A stretch of DNA of 64,000 bases, from assembly GCF_040930455.2 (NCBI RefSeq), contig NZ_CP170494.1; one strand, 5' to 3'. Under the pieces are notes generated by a model. The model was not told the origin of the DNA, ran no database searches, and saw nothing but the letters and a program-made list of their open reading frames with translations. Origin of the DNA: Neopusillimonas maritima (GTDB lineage Bacteria; Pseudomonadota; Gammaproteobacteria; Burkholderiales; Burkholderiaceae_B). Positions 7,889 through 16,185 of the stretch are shown here, in pieces; the first letter of the stretch is position 1; every line of letters starts with the position of its first letter. The translations under genes and the position numbers were made by a program.

Positions 7889-8283
7889 GTCACTACTCTC
7901 CAGACATACAGCTCTTGCCCGTCCTTAAGCTCAATGTTGGCAAACGTAGGGTTGGCGCAGTCCAGCCGAACCACGCCTTTGCACTTGTAAAGGCGTTTGA
8001 CGGTGTATTCCCCATCAACTACCGCCACCACAATACGTCCATGAGCCGGTGTGACTGACCGATCCACGAAGACGTAATCCCCGTCTTGAATGCCAGCGTC
8101 GCGCATGGAGTCGCCACGCACGCGCATGAAGAACGTGGCGTCGGGCTGCTTGACCAACAGATCATTTAGATCAAGCCGTTTCTGGGCATGGTCCTGAGCA
8201 GGGCTAGGAAAGCCGCATTGCACTGTGCTGGGTATGCCCCAGACAGTTACCGGCATTTGATTTACTGGAACGGGTTTGCCCAT
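7849..8283 (-). CDS. umuD: UmuD, self-cleaving SOS mutagenesis protein
   Basis: This 144-residue S24-family serine peptidase is the accessory subunit of polymerase V, activated by RecA-stimulated self-cleavage. The cleavage site Cys23-Gly24 (VQCGF), the catalytic Ser59 (RGDSMRD) and Lys96 (GEYTVKRL) are all present, so the protein should be able to process itself. A LexA box lies 8 bp upstream of the ATG at 8283. No clear Shine-Dalgarno precedes it, so the ATG at 8256 (MPVTVWG) is an alternative start. The partner umuC is truncated, leaving umuD without its polymerase unless another copy exists. Confidence 0.9.
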   Translation of the reverse strand: MGKPVPVNQMPVTVWGIPSTVQCGFPSPAQDHAQKRLDLNDLLVKQPDATFFMRVRGDSMRDAGIQDGDYVFVDRSVTPAHGRIVVAVVDGEYTVKRLYKCKGVVRLDCANPTFANIELKDGQELYVWRVVTWTFRPHTSSVSP

Positions 8284-8290
8284 ATTTTTA

Positions 8291-8306
8291 CTGTGTATAG
8301 AAACAG
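8291..8306 (-). promoter_or_regulatory. LexA (SOS) box upstream of umuD
   Basis: CTGT-N8-ACAG (CTGTGTATAGAAACAG) fits the proteobacterial LexA consensus CTGT-N8-ACAG. It lies immediately upstream of umuD, as for umuDC operons generally, and predicts DNA-damage induction. Confidence 0.8.
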
Positions 8307-8386
8307 TATTTTAGCGTTATATGAGCAACAAATTAATCGTCGGCAGAAAATTCCTAACGAGGAAAACGGGTCGATCCCTGCCTAGG

Positions 8387-9601
8387 CTAACCTGACATCA
8401 TTGGTGCGAGCTTCTTGGCAAGCAGCTCCAAAGCTTCCCTTCGTTCATTGAAGTAGTCATGACGATTGTAAATGCCCTCTACACCTTTGAGTTTATGGTT
8501 CAAGCACCGCTCTGCCACGTGCCCAGGAACGCCTAGCGAAGCTAACAAGCTCCGGCAGGTGCGTCGTAAGTCGTGAACGGTGAAATGCGCCAGATCTTCC
8601 ATTTTGTTTTCAGGTTGCACATCTTTGCCAGGGTCCCTACCAAACAGTTTGCATATCGCCCGATTCAGTGTGTCTTTACCCATGTGTGGCATTTTGCTCG
8701 ACCGCCTATTTGGGAAAACATAGTCAGACCCAAATGCACGCACTTTAAGCTCGTTTAGCCACTGAATGGCTAAGTCAGGTAATGGGATGTCAATGGCAAT
8801 ACCCGACTTGCTTCGTTCTTTGGGCAGGTACCAAACCTTTTCGTTCAGGTCGAATTCGCTCCACTTTGCTTCCGTTAGCTCGCCTTTTCTGACGCCCAAC
8901 AAGACTAAAAGCCCACAGGCCAAGTAGTTTTCCCGGGTAAAGCTAGTTGCTTCTTCTCTGAACTTCTTGAACGCAAATGTAAGCTCTTCGAAGCTCAGGG
9001 CTCTATCTCTGCTTTTTTCTATACCGCCAGCATCGTCTACCGAAAAGGCAAAAGCAGGGTTGCTGGAAACGATGTCTAGTTTGATGGCGTGGTTAAACAT
9101 CTGCTTGCAGTACAGCAACGCATCGTTGGCAATCGTTGGCCTGCCGCTTTCCGTAATGTTACGCAGAATCTGCCTGATATCGCGCCCCGTAACAGCCGCT
9201 GGTTGTATTTGCCCAATGACTGGGGCGATGTCTTTTGTGTAGACCCGGAAGGGGATGTGGTGGTGCTTCAGGCGCTTTTTATTGCCTTCGTGCCAGTCCT
9301 TGAAAAGGTCATCGACGCAGTTGATCTCGCCATAACTGGCTCTCTTCTTTGCAACGAGGGGGTCAAGACCCTCTCGGAGTTGCTTCATCTGCAAAGCCGC
9401 CGCCACTCGGGCATCTGCAAGCGAAAGGTCGTCCACCTTGCCTAGAGTCATTTCTTTGCGCTTTGCGTTGGATGTGTAACGCAACATCCAGTACGCACGA
9501 CCAACTTTGGGAACGACAAGGTAAAGGCCATTGCCATCGGCGAACCGTCCGGGCTCCCCCCTAATTCGTGCGCTGACGGCCTTGCTGGTAAGTTCTGCCA
9601 T
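8387..9601 (-). CDS. int: P4-type tyrosine site-specific integrase
   Basis: This 404-residue protein has the N-terminal DUF4102 arm-binding domain (SKAVSARIRGEPGRFADGNGLYLVV), a core-binding domain, and a C-terminal catalytic domain with the tyrosine recombinase residues in order: Arg in LGVRKGEL, a Lys region, HDLRRT (His-x-x-Arg), LNHKL (His) and the nucleophile Tyr in GIYNRHDY. The ATG at 9601 has a strong GGAGGGG Shine-Dalgarno; a TTG at 9613 would lie inside it. It looks intact. It is 177 bp from the 3' end of yicC, with a set of 9-bp repeats between, as expected for an integrase at an island edge. Confidence 0.92.
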   Translation of the reverse strand: MAELTSKAVSARIRGEPGRFADGNGLYLVVPKVGRAYWMLRYTSNAKRKEMTLGKVDDLSLADARVAAALQMKQLREGLDPLVAKKRASYGEINCVDDLFKDWHEGNKKRLKHHHIPFRVYTKDIAPVIGQIQPAAVTGRDIRQILRNITESGRPTIANDALLYCKQMFNHAIKLDIVSSNPAFAFSVDDAGGIEKSRDRALSFEELTFAFKKFREEATSFTRENYLACGLLVLLGVRKGELTEAKWSEFDLNEKVWYLPKERSKSGIAIDIPLPDLAIQWLNELKVRAFGSDYVFPNRRSSKMPHMGKDTLNRAICKLFGRDPGKDVQPENKMEDLAHFTVHDLRRTCRSLLASLGVPGHVAERCLNHKLKGVEGIYNRHDYFNERREALELLAKKLAPMMSG

Positions 9602-9616
9602 AACCCCCTCCAAATG

Positions 9617-9694
9617 TACCCACCACCAGGCTTGGTGGGTATTACATCATACTCACCATTATACCCACCGATTTAGACTTGATTCTGGTGGGTA
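9617..9694. repeat. Five copies of a 9-bp repeat (TACCCACCA) upstream of the integrase
   Basis: TACCCACCA at 9617 faces TGGTGGGTA at 9633 (perfect 9-bp palindrome arms, 7-bp spacer). TACTCACCA at 9650 and TACCCACCG at 9662 each carry one mismatch, and TGGTGGGTA returns at 9686. Clustered short repeats between a P4-type integrase and its attachment site are usually integrase arm sites, excisionase sites or an autoregulatory operator. Which of these applies cannot be told from sequence. Confidence 0.7.
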
Positions 9695-9777
9695 TCAGTA
9701 GACACCCATGGAGTTTGTTTTTTATATAAACTATTGATTTTATTTGTTATGTTGATATAGGTTGACATCGATTTACA

Positions 9778-10719
9778 TCACTCAATATTCTGGGCCTGCT
9801 CGCGCATTTGCTCAATAAGCAATTTCAAATCAATGGCCGCGCGCGTAACGCTAATGCCCGCCGCTTTCGAGCCCAGGGTGTTGGCTTCACGGTTCATTTC
9901 CTGAAATAGGAAGTCCAGCCGTTTCCCGGTGCTGCCTTTATTTCGCCGGGCGTTATTAGCCGGTGCTTCGGATTCGTCACCGGCCAATAATTCACGCAAT
10001 TCCGTTAAATGTGATTGCAGGCGGGTGAGTTCTTCGGCAACATCGATTCGTAAAGAAAACAGTGCGCTTTCCTGTGCGATACGGGCGGTAAGTTCTTCGC
10101 CGCTAATATTGGTGAAACCGTTGGGGTTGGCATTTTCCAGCGTTTCACGCAGCTTGCCGGTGAGCTTTTGGCGGTGTTCGTCCAGTAACTGGGGCAACAC
10201 ATGGCCAACACTTTCCACAATTTCATTAATCTGGTCGGCGCACTCCAGCAGCATGGTGGCCAAACGAGTCCCTTCACGTTCGCGGTTGGCCTGCATGTCG
10301 GACAGCGCCTGGTGTAAGGCTTGTTGTGCCAGCGTGACCCAGAAGTCGGGGGCCGTTTCTTCAGTGTCCTGTCCCGACGCGCCTTTAATTAAATCAGTTA
10401 AAGAGGGTGCCCCTGTGTCGGGTAAAACCTGGCGTGCCAAACGCAGCTGTTCAGCCACTTTTTTCACGTACTCGTGGTCCAGTTTATCCATAGGGTCGGT
10501 GCGTTGGCGACTATAGGACAGCCGGATTTCGACCTTGCCGCGTGACAAAGTACGGGCAATTTGTTCCCGCAAGTGTGTTTCCACCACACGTAACTCGTCG
10601 GGCAGACGGAAATTGATGTCCAGGTAGCGGCTATTGACACTGCGTACTTCCAGCGTCACGAAGCCGTCAGGGCCTTCTGCGCGGGCGGTGCCGTAGGCTG
10701 TCATGCTGCGAATAGTCAT
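9778..10719 (-). CDS. yicC: YicC-family endoribonuclease
   Basis: This 313-residue protein matches the YicC family throughout: MIRSMT-type start (MTIRSMTAYG), VNSRYLDINFRLPDELR, and the C-terminal GKRLDFLFQEMNREANTLGSKA. Family members are cytoplasmic endoribonucleases implicated in small-RNA turnover. Divergent from rph with a 92-bp spacer. The 3' end faces the integrase. In many proteobacteria yicC is followed by gmk; here gmk is 40 kb away. The 3' end of yicC is a known insertion site for Vibrio mobilizable islands. The coding sequence is intact, so any insertion preserved the reading frame. Confidence 0.93.
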   Translation of the reverse strand: MTIRSMTAYGTARAEGPDGFVTLEVRSVNSRYLDINFRLPDELRVVETHLREQIARTLSRGKVEIRLSYSRQRTDPMDKLDHEYVKKVAEQLRLARQVLPDTGAPSLTDLIKGASGQDTEETAPDFWVTLAQQALHQALSDMQANREREGTRLATMLLECADQINEIVESVGHVLPQLLDEHRQKLTGKLRETLENANPNGFTNISGEELTARIAQESALFSLRIDVAEELTRLQSHLTELRELLAGDESEAPANNARRNKGSTGKRLDFLFQEMNREANTLGSKAAGISVTRAAIDLKLLIEQMREQAQNIE

Positions 10720-10811
10720 AAATATTCCATTCCCTGTTACGAGGTTGCAAAAGTTTGCGGGGCATTATGAATTAACATTGATGCATTCGCCAAACTATAG
10801 AAAGGATTGTT

Positions 10812-11555
10812 TTGACCGATATGACGCATGCCCGATCTGCCGGGCGAACACCCAATCAATTACGGTCGATGTCTTTGGTAACGGGCTATACCCGTTATGC
10901 CGAGGGATCAGTGTTAATCAAGGCGGGTGAAACGCATGTGCTTTGCAATGCCAGTGTACTCGACAAGGTCCCGCCTTTTTTGAAAGGCAAGGGGCAAGGC
11001 TGGGTGACGGCTGAATACGGCATGTTGCCGCGCTCCACGCATACCCGCTCCGACCGTGAGGCGGCACGGGGCAAACAAAGCGGGCGAACTCAGGAAATTC
11101 AGCGCCTTATTGGGCGCAGTCTGCGCGCCGTGTTTGATTTGGAAGCACTGGGCGAGCGTACGCTGCACCTTGACTGCGACGTAATTCAAGCCGACGGCGG
11201 TACGCGTTGTGCCAGTATTACAGGCGCCTGGGTGGCGGCGGCGTTGGCGGTTCATACGTTGATGCGTGAGGAAGTGCTAACGCAGAACCCTATTCGGGAT
11301 CATGTTGCCGCGGTATCTGTCGGCTTGGTTCAAGGCAAACCGGTGCTTGATCTTGACTACAACGAAGACAGCAACTGTGATGCCGATATGAATGTGGTGA
11401 TGACGGGTTCGGGCCATTTTGTGGAAGTCCAGGGAACGGCCGAGGGCGCGGTGTTTGGGCGCACGGCCTTGAACGGGTTGCTCGATATGGCAACGGCCGG
11501 AATCGCCGAACTGGTCAAGCATCAGCGTCAGGCGCTGGATTTGGCAACTGAGTGA
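10812..11555 (+). CDS. rph: Ribonuclease PH
   Basis: This is a phosphorolytic 3'-5' exoribonuclease that trims tRNA 3' ends, normally a hexamer. The 247 residues carry the family motifs GRTPNQLR (N-terminus), TAEYGMLPRSTHTR, GRTQEIQRLIGRSLRA, DCDVIQADGGTR and DLDYNEDSNCDADMNVV. I place the start at the TTG at 10812 because AAAGGA lies 5 bp upstream; an ATG at 10821 is the alternative. It is followed at once by rdgB and hemW. Confidence 0.93.
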   Translation: MTDMTHARSAGRTPNQLRSMSLVTGYTRYAEGSVLIKAGETHVLCNASVLDKVPPFLKGKGQGWVTAEYGMLPRSTHTRSDREAARGKQSGRTQEIQRLIGRSLRAVFDLEALGERTLHLDCDVIQADGGTRCASITGAWVAAALAVHTLMREEVLTQNPIRDHVAAVSVGLVQGKPVLDLDYNEDSNCDADMNVVMTGSGHFVEVQGTAEGAVFGRTALNGLLDMATAGIAELVKHQRQALDLATE

Positions 11556-11569
11556 AAGTGGGCGGTAAC

Positions 11570-12172
11570 GTGAGAAAAGTTGTTCTGGCTTCAAATAACG
11601 CGGGAAAATTGCGCGAGTTTGATTCTTTGTTGGCACCGAAAGGGTGGACACTGGTGCCGCAGGGTGAATTGGGTGTGCCCGAAGCACCCGAGCCTCACCT
11701 TACATTCGTGGAAAATGCGCTGGCAAAGGCGCGCCACGCTTGCGAATTTACGGGCTTGCCGGCATTAGCCGACGATTCGGGGCTGTGTGTATCTGCGTTG
11801 AATGGTGCGCCTGGTGTTTATTCAGCACGCTTCGCCGCAATGAATGGGGGGGAAAAGTCGGATCAGGCGAACAACCTCTACCTGCAGCAGCAGCTTAAGG
11901 GCGTTACAGACCGCCGGGCGCATTACGTAGCGGTGCTTGTTTTCATGCGTGCCGTCAACGATCCTCAGCCTGTTATTGCGCAAGCGCAATGGCACGGCGA
12001 AATCATTTCCGAACCTATAGGAACAAACGGTTTCGGCTATGACCCTTATTTTTATGTGCCCCAATTCAATAAAACCGTAGCGCAACTGGAGCCGGGCGAA
12101 AAGAATGCGAATAGCCATCGCGCACAGGCATTGCAGTTACTGGTTGGGCAACTTGGCGGTCATTCAATTTAA
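11570..12172 (+). CDS. rdgB: XTP/dITP pyrophosphatase (RdgB/HAM1)
   Basis: This hydrolyses non-canonical purine triphosphates (XTP, ITP, dITP) to keep them out of DNA and RNA. Motifs seen: LASNNAGKLREF, TFVENALAKARHA, ALADDSGLCVSALNGAPGVYSARFA, FGYDPYFYVP and SHRAQAL. The GTG at 11570 gives the family's usual N-terminus (MRKVVLASNN) and 200 residues; GTG at 11552 or 11558 is possible and would overlap the rph stop. The stop overlaps the hemW start (TAATG), so the two are coupled. Confidence 0.93.
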   Translation: MRKVVLASNNAGKLREFDSLLAPKGWTLVPQGELGVPEAPEPHLTFVENALAKARHACEFTGLPALADDSGLCVSALNGAPGVYSARFAAMNGGEKSDQANNLYLQQQLKGVTDRRAHYVAVLVFMRAVNDPQPVIAQAQWHGEIISEPIGTNGFGYDPYFYVPQFNKTVAQLEPGEKNANSHRAQALQLLVGQLGGHSI

Positions 12173-13416
12173 TGGGTATGCGTCGCATTATTCCGGTTGT
12201 GCAAGAGGGTGTGGTCTCGGCTGGTCGAGTACAAACACCGGTTAAAGCCATTGATAAGGGTAGTACTGCGCTTACCAGCTTGCCGCCTTTGGCGCTTTAT
12301 GTGCATGTGCCGTGGTGTGTGCGCAAGTGTCCTTATTGTGATTTCAATTCTCATGAACTTAAGGAAGACTTGCCGGAAGACGCCTATTTGCTGGCGTTGC
12401 AAGCTGATCTGGAACAGTCGCTACCGGATATTTGGGGGCGTTCCGTGATATCGGTGTTCATTGGCGGCGGCACGCCCAGCTTGCTATCAGCCCGTGCCAT
12501 TGATCGCATGTTGTCATTATTTCGATCGCATTTGAATTTATTGCCCGATGCTGAAATTACGATTGAAGCGAATCCCGGTACCGTTGAAGCCGGTCGATTC
12601 GATGATTACGCGCGCAGCGGCATTAACCGCATCTCTCTTGGTGTGCAAAGCTTCAACAATGCGGCGCTTCAAGCCTTGGGGCGTATTCACACAGCCGAGC
12701 AAGCGGGCCGCGCTATTGAACTGGCTCAACGCGCTGTGGGCCGGGTGAACCTCGACGTGATGTTTGCTTTGCCGAATCAAACTTTTGCACAATGTGAGGA
12801 AGATATCCGTCAGGCGGTAGCCTGGTCTACGTCGCATTTGTCGTTTTATAACCTGACCCTTGAGCCGAACACCGTGTTCGCCAAGTATCCGCCGGCCATT
12901 CCTGATGATGACGCCGCGGCGGTCATGCAGGAGACGGTGGCGCAACGTTTGCAGGATGCAGGTTATGAGCGCTACGAGGTTTCCGCTTATGCCAAACCCG
13001 GTGCCCGGTGTGTTCACAATGTGAATTACTGGGAGTTTGGTGATTATCTGGGTTTGGGCCCAGGGGCCCACGGAAAGCTCTCATTTCATCATGGCATTAT
13101 CCGGCAGGCGCGCCTTAAAAACCCGGTTTCCTGGATGGAAAACGCAGTGAAGCGCAACGGTTCGCATCTGGCACAGTCCGGCCCGGTTGATGGCGCCGAT
13201 TTGCCATTTGAGTTCATGTTGAATGCCTTGCGCTTGCGTCATGGGGTGCCGGCGCATTATTTTGAGGATCGAACCGGCTTGCCGCTGATTCAGGTTTCAA
13301 AGACCTTGCAGCAGTTGACGGACCAAGGACTATTAAGGCCGGATCCTTCGCGTTTGTGTGCGTCCGATCACGGTTGGCAATATTTGAATGAGGTGTTGGC
13401 CCGTTTCCTTCCTTGA
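12172..13416 (+). CDS. hemW: HemW-type radical SAM haem chaperone
   Basis: This is a 414-residue radical SAM protein with the cluster motif CVRKCPYC near residue 50, then VFIGGGTPSLL and the HemW features RISLGVQSFNNAALQALGRIH and LSFYNLTLEPNT. It was formerly called HemN-like coproporphyrinogen oxidase; HemW is thought to insert haem rather than oxidise coproporphyrinogen, and this protein has the short HemW form without the HemN N-terminal tail. It has an N-terminal extension of about 35 residues before LPPLALYVHVPWC. Co-oriented and coupled with rdgB. Confidence 0.92.
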   Translation: MGMRRIIPVVQEGVVSAGRVQTPVKAIDKGSTALTSLPPLALYVHVPWCVRKCPYCDFNSHELKEDLPEDAYLLALQADLEQSLPDIWGRSVISVFIGGGTPSLLSARAIDRMLSLFRSHLNLLPDAEITIEANPGTVEAGRFDDYARSGINRISLGVQSFNNAALQALGRIHTAEQAGRAIELAQRAVGRVNLDVMFALPNQTFAQCEEDIRQAVAWSTSHLSFYNLTLEPNTVFAKYPPAIPDDDAAAVMQETVAQRLQDAGYERYEVSAYAKPGARCVHNVNYWEFGDYLGLGPGAHGKLSFHHGIIRQARLKNPVSWMENAVKRNGSHLAQSGPVDGADLPFEFMLNALRLRHGVPAHYFEDRTGLPLIQVSKTLQQLTDQGLLRPDPSRLCASDHGWQYLNEVLARFLP

Positions 13417-13501
13417 GGCGGTGTGGGAATACGTATTTTTGCATGTCCAAAACCGGCTTTGTCGCACCAAAATGTAAAACACGTTGGTTTGCACCATCAT
13501 T

Positions 13502-13518
13502 CGCACCATAATAGTGCA
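13502..13518. promoter_or_regulatory. NtrC-binding-site-like palindrome upstream of glnA
   Basis: CGCACCATAATAGTGCA differs by two bases from the TGCACCA-N3-TGGTGCA NtrC consensus. Further GCACC half-sites occur at about 13463, 13491 and 13521. The cluster sits roughly 90-150 bp upstream of the sigma-54 promoter, the normal enhancer position for NtrC. Confidence 0.65.
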
Positions 13519-13609
13519 TTCGCACCGAAACGAGGCGCGCGTGACGTGTTTTGATCACCGTTTAATTCGATTCGACTATAAAAGTGATCTGTTTTGGCGC
13601 GTTAAAAGT

Positions 13610-13625
13610 TGGCACGGATATTGCT
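13610..13625 (+). promoter_or_regulatory. Sigma-54 promoter of glnA-ntrB-ntrC
   Basis: TGGCACGGATATTGCT matches the -24/-12 consensus TGGCACG-N4-TTGCW exactly. It lies 55 bp upstream of the glnA ATG and downstream of NtrC-like sites, so the operon should be induced by nitrogen limitation through phosphorylated NtrC, the product of its last gene. Confidence 0.9.
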
Positions 13626-13679
13626 TTATTTCAAGCAGTAGTATTTGTTTCGTTGAACGCTTTTTGCTCAGGAGTTTTT

Positions 13680-15092
13680 ATGTCCACCCCAGAAGAAGTC
13701 ATTAAATTGATGCAAGACAAAGAAGTCGCGTTTGTGGACTTCCGCTTTACCGATACGCTTGGTCGCGAGCATCACATGACCGTGCCGTCACATACTGTTG
13801 ATGAAGAAAAATTGGAGTCAGGCCAGGCTTTCGACGGCTCATCGATTAGCGGCTGGAAGGGCATCGAAGCGTCTGATATGTTGCTGGTTCCCGATACTGG
13901 GTCGGCACGGATGGATCCTTTCCGCGAAGAGTCAACCTTGATTCTGACTTGTGATGTCGTTGAGCCTTCCGACCTCAAAGGCTATGATCGCGACCCACGT
14001 TCGCTGGCCAAGCGCGCGGAAGCCTACCTGAAATCCAGTGGCTTGGGCGACACCGCTTATTTCGGGCCGGAACCCGAGTTTTTCATCTTCGACGGCATTA
14101 CCTGGAACGATGACGCGTCGGGTTGCTTTGTAAAAATCCAATCGGAAGAGGGCTCCTGGTCGCGCGGTATGGAACTTGAGGGCGGTAATCTGGGCCATCG
14201 CCCCAGCGTGAAAGGCGGTTATGTTCCCGTCCCCCCCGTGGATTCCTTCCACGATATGCGCTCCGAAATGTGCTTGCTGCTGGAGCAGCAAGGTGTGCCG
14301 GTTGAAGTGCACCACCACGAAGTGGCCGGCCCGGGTCAGTGTGAAATCGGTACCAAGTTCAGTACGCTGGTTCAGCGCGCTGACTGGAATCAGATTCTGA
14401 AGTACACGGTACACAATGTGGCCCATGTTTACGGTAAAACCGCGACATTCATGCCTAAGCCGGTAGTGGGTGATAACGGTTCCGGTATGCACGTGCACCA
14501 ATCCGTCTGGAAAGACGGCCAAAACCTGTTTGCCGGTAACGGTTATGCCGGGCTTTCTGAGTTTGCCCTGTATTACATCGGCGGCATTATTAAACATGCC
14601 CGTGCACTTAACGCCTTAACTAATCCGGCTACCAACTCGTATAAGCGCTTGGTACCGCATTTTGAAGCGCCCGTTAAGTTGGCTTATTCGGCCCGTAACC
14701 GCTCGGCTTCCATCCGTATTCCCTACGTGGGTAGCCCGAAAGCACGCCGTGTTGAAGCCCGTTTCCCAGATCCTCTGGCGAACCCATACCTGGCTTTCTC
14801 CGCGTTGCTGATGGCCGGTCTCGATGGTGTACAAAACAAAATTCATCCCGGCGATCCGGCCGACAAGAACCTTTATGATCTGCCTCCCGAGGAAGACGCA
14901 AAGATTCCAACGGTGTGTGCATCGCTTGAAGAAGCCGTTGCTGCGCTGGATGCTGATCGTGAGTTCCTGACACGTGGCGGTGTGTTCAGCAACGATATGA
15001 TCGACGCGTATATCGATCTGAAGATGGCTGAAATTACGCGGTTGCGCATGACGTCTCACCCAGTTGAGTTCGACATGTACTACAGCCTGTAA
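13680..15092 (+). CDS. glnA: Glutamine synthetase type I
   Basis: This dodecameric cytoplasmic enzyme makes glutamine from glutamate, ammonia and ATP. Length is 470 residues, normal for GSI-beta. Motifs: FDGSSISGWKGI near residue 50, FGPEPEFFIFD, the ATP site MPKPVVGDNGSGMHVHQS, NRSASIRIPY, and the adenylylation tyrosine in NLYDLPPEE, so activity can be turned off by GlnE. The ATG at 13680 has AGGAG upstream; longer frames would start before the promoter. It is the first gene of a sigma-54 operon with ntrBC. Confidence 0.97.
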   Translation: MSTPEEVIKLMQDKEVAFVDFRFTDTLGREHHMTVPSHTVDEEKLESGQAFDGSSISGWKGIEASDMLLVPDTGSARMDPFREESTLILTCDVVEPSDLKGYDRDPRSLAKRAEAYLKSSGLGDTAYFGPEPEFFIFDGITWNDDASGCFVKIQSEEGSWSRGMELEGGNLGHRPSVKGGYVPVPPVDSFHDMRSEMCLLLEQQGVPVEVHHHEVAGPGQCEIGTKFSTLVQRADWNQILKYTVHNVAHVYGKTATFMPKPVVGDNGSGMHVHQSVWKDGQNLFAGNGYAGLSEFALYYIGGIIKHARALNALTNPATNSYKRLVPHFEAPVKLAYSARNRSASIRIPYVGSPKARRVEARFPDPLANPYLAFSALLMAGLDGVQNKIHPGDPADKNLYDLPPEEDAKIPTVCASLEEAVAALDADREFLTRGGVFSNDMIDAYIDLKMAEITRLRMTSHPVEFDMYYSL

Positions 15093-15102
15093 GGGGTAGG
15101 AA

Positions 15103-16185
15103 ATGGCAAGTCGTGACAGAGCCATGATCGACAGTTACGACTTGCTTGCCACCGCCGTGTTGTTGCTGGATGACAAAGGGGAGGTGGTCCATGCCAACAA
15201 TAGCGCCGAGGAGCTGTTCGGCCTGTCCCGAAGGCAACTTAAAAGCTTGTCGGTAGCCGTGCTGTTTGGTCCTGATCCCATTTTGCAGGGGCGTTTCCAG
15301 GAAGCCTTGCAAGGGCGGTTCGGGATTTTGCGACAAGACAGCACGATTCGGGCGCCGGGAGGCCAGTCGATATCGGTCGGTTTGGCCTTGGTTCCGCTTG
15401 ATCACCAGCCATGGGCGGCCTTGCTCGAGGTTCGGGGTTTTGATCAGCACGATACGCTCGATCGCACGCTTCAGCTTACCCGTGAGTTAAGCGTCCAACG
15501 AGAATCCCTTAGAAACCTGGCCCATGAAGTCAAGAATCCTTTGGGGGGGATTCGCGGAGCGGCTCAATTACTTGAGAGCGAGCTGGGCGATTCTTCACTG
15601 CAGGAATATACCGGCGTTATTGTGGCCGAGGCGGATCGCCTTGGTGCCCTGATTGATCGTTTGATCGCGCCGCAAGGTGAGGGTTTGGCCACGACGCAAT
15701 TCAATGTCCACGAAGTGTGTGAGCGCGTCTACACCCTGGTGAAGGCGGAGTACGCCAATCAGATTGAGTTCGTGCGCGACTACGACGCGTCGGTGCCGGA
15801 TATTGAAGGAGACCAGCCGCGTCTGGTACAGGCCTTCTTGAATGTTGTGCGAAACGCGGCACAGGCTTTAACCGAACAACGCAATCCAGACCCTGAAGCG
15901 CCGCCTTGCCTGACATTGCGCACGCGTATTGGTCGTCAACTCACCCTGGCGCGGCAAACGGTCCGGCTTGGCGTCATTGTGTCGGTGATCGACAATGGGC
16001 CAGGTATTGCAACAGAGTTACGGGAAAAAATTTTTCATCCGCTGGTAACGGGTCGCGCCAGCGGCAGTGGCCTTGGCTTAAGCCTGGCTCAAGAGTTTGT
16101 ACAGCAGCATGGTGGCGTGATTGAGTTTGACTCCCGTCCGGGGCATACGGAATTTCGCCTCATTCTACCGTTGGAGCAGTCATGA
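15103..16185 (+). CDS. ntrB: Nitrogen sensor histidine kinase NtrB (GlnL)
   Basis: This soluble two-component kinase phosphorylates or dephosphorylates NtrC according to PII state. The 360 residues show an N-terminal PAS domain (DDKGEVVHANNSAEELFG), the phospho-acceptor His near residue 141 in LAHEVKNPLGGIRGAAQLLE, and an ATPase domain with N (VVRNAAQAL), G1 (DNGPGI) and G2 (GSGLGLSLA) boxes. No membrane segments. The GTAGGAA Shine-Dalgarno lies just upstream; 10 bp after glnA and 4-bp overlap with ntrC. Confidence 0.95.
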   Translation: MASRDRAMIDSYDLLATAVLLLDDKGEVVHANNSAEELFGLSRRQLKSLSVAVLFGPDPILQGRFQEALQGRFGILRQDSTIRAPGGQSISVGLALVPLDHQPWAALLEVRGFDQHDTLDRTLQLTRELSVQRESLRNLAHEVKNPLGGIRGAAQLLESELGDSSLQEYTGVIVAEADRLGALIDRLIAPQGEGLATTQFNVHEVCERVYTLVKAEYANQIEFVRDYDASVPDIEGDQPRLVQAFLNVVRNAAQALTEQRNPDPEAPPCLTLRTRIGRQLTLARQTVRLGVIVSVIDNGPGIATELREKIFHPLVTGRASGSGLGLSLAQEFVQQHGGVIEFDSRPGHTEFRLILPLEQS

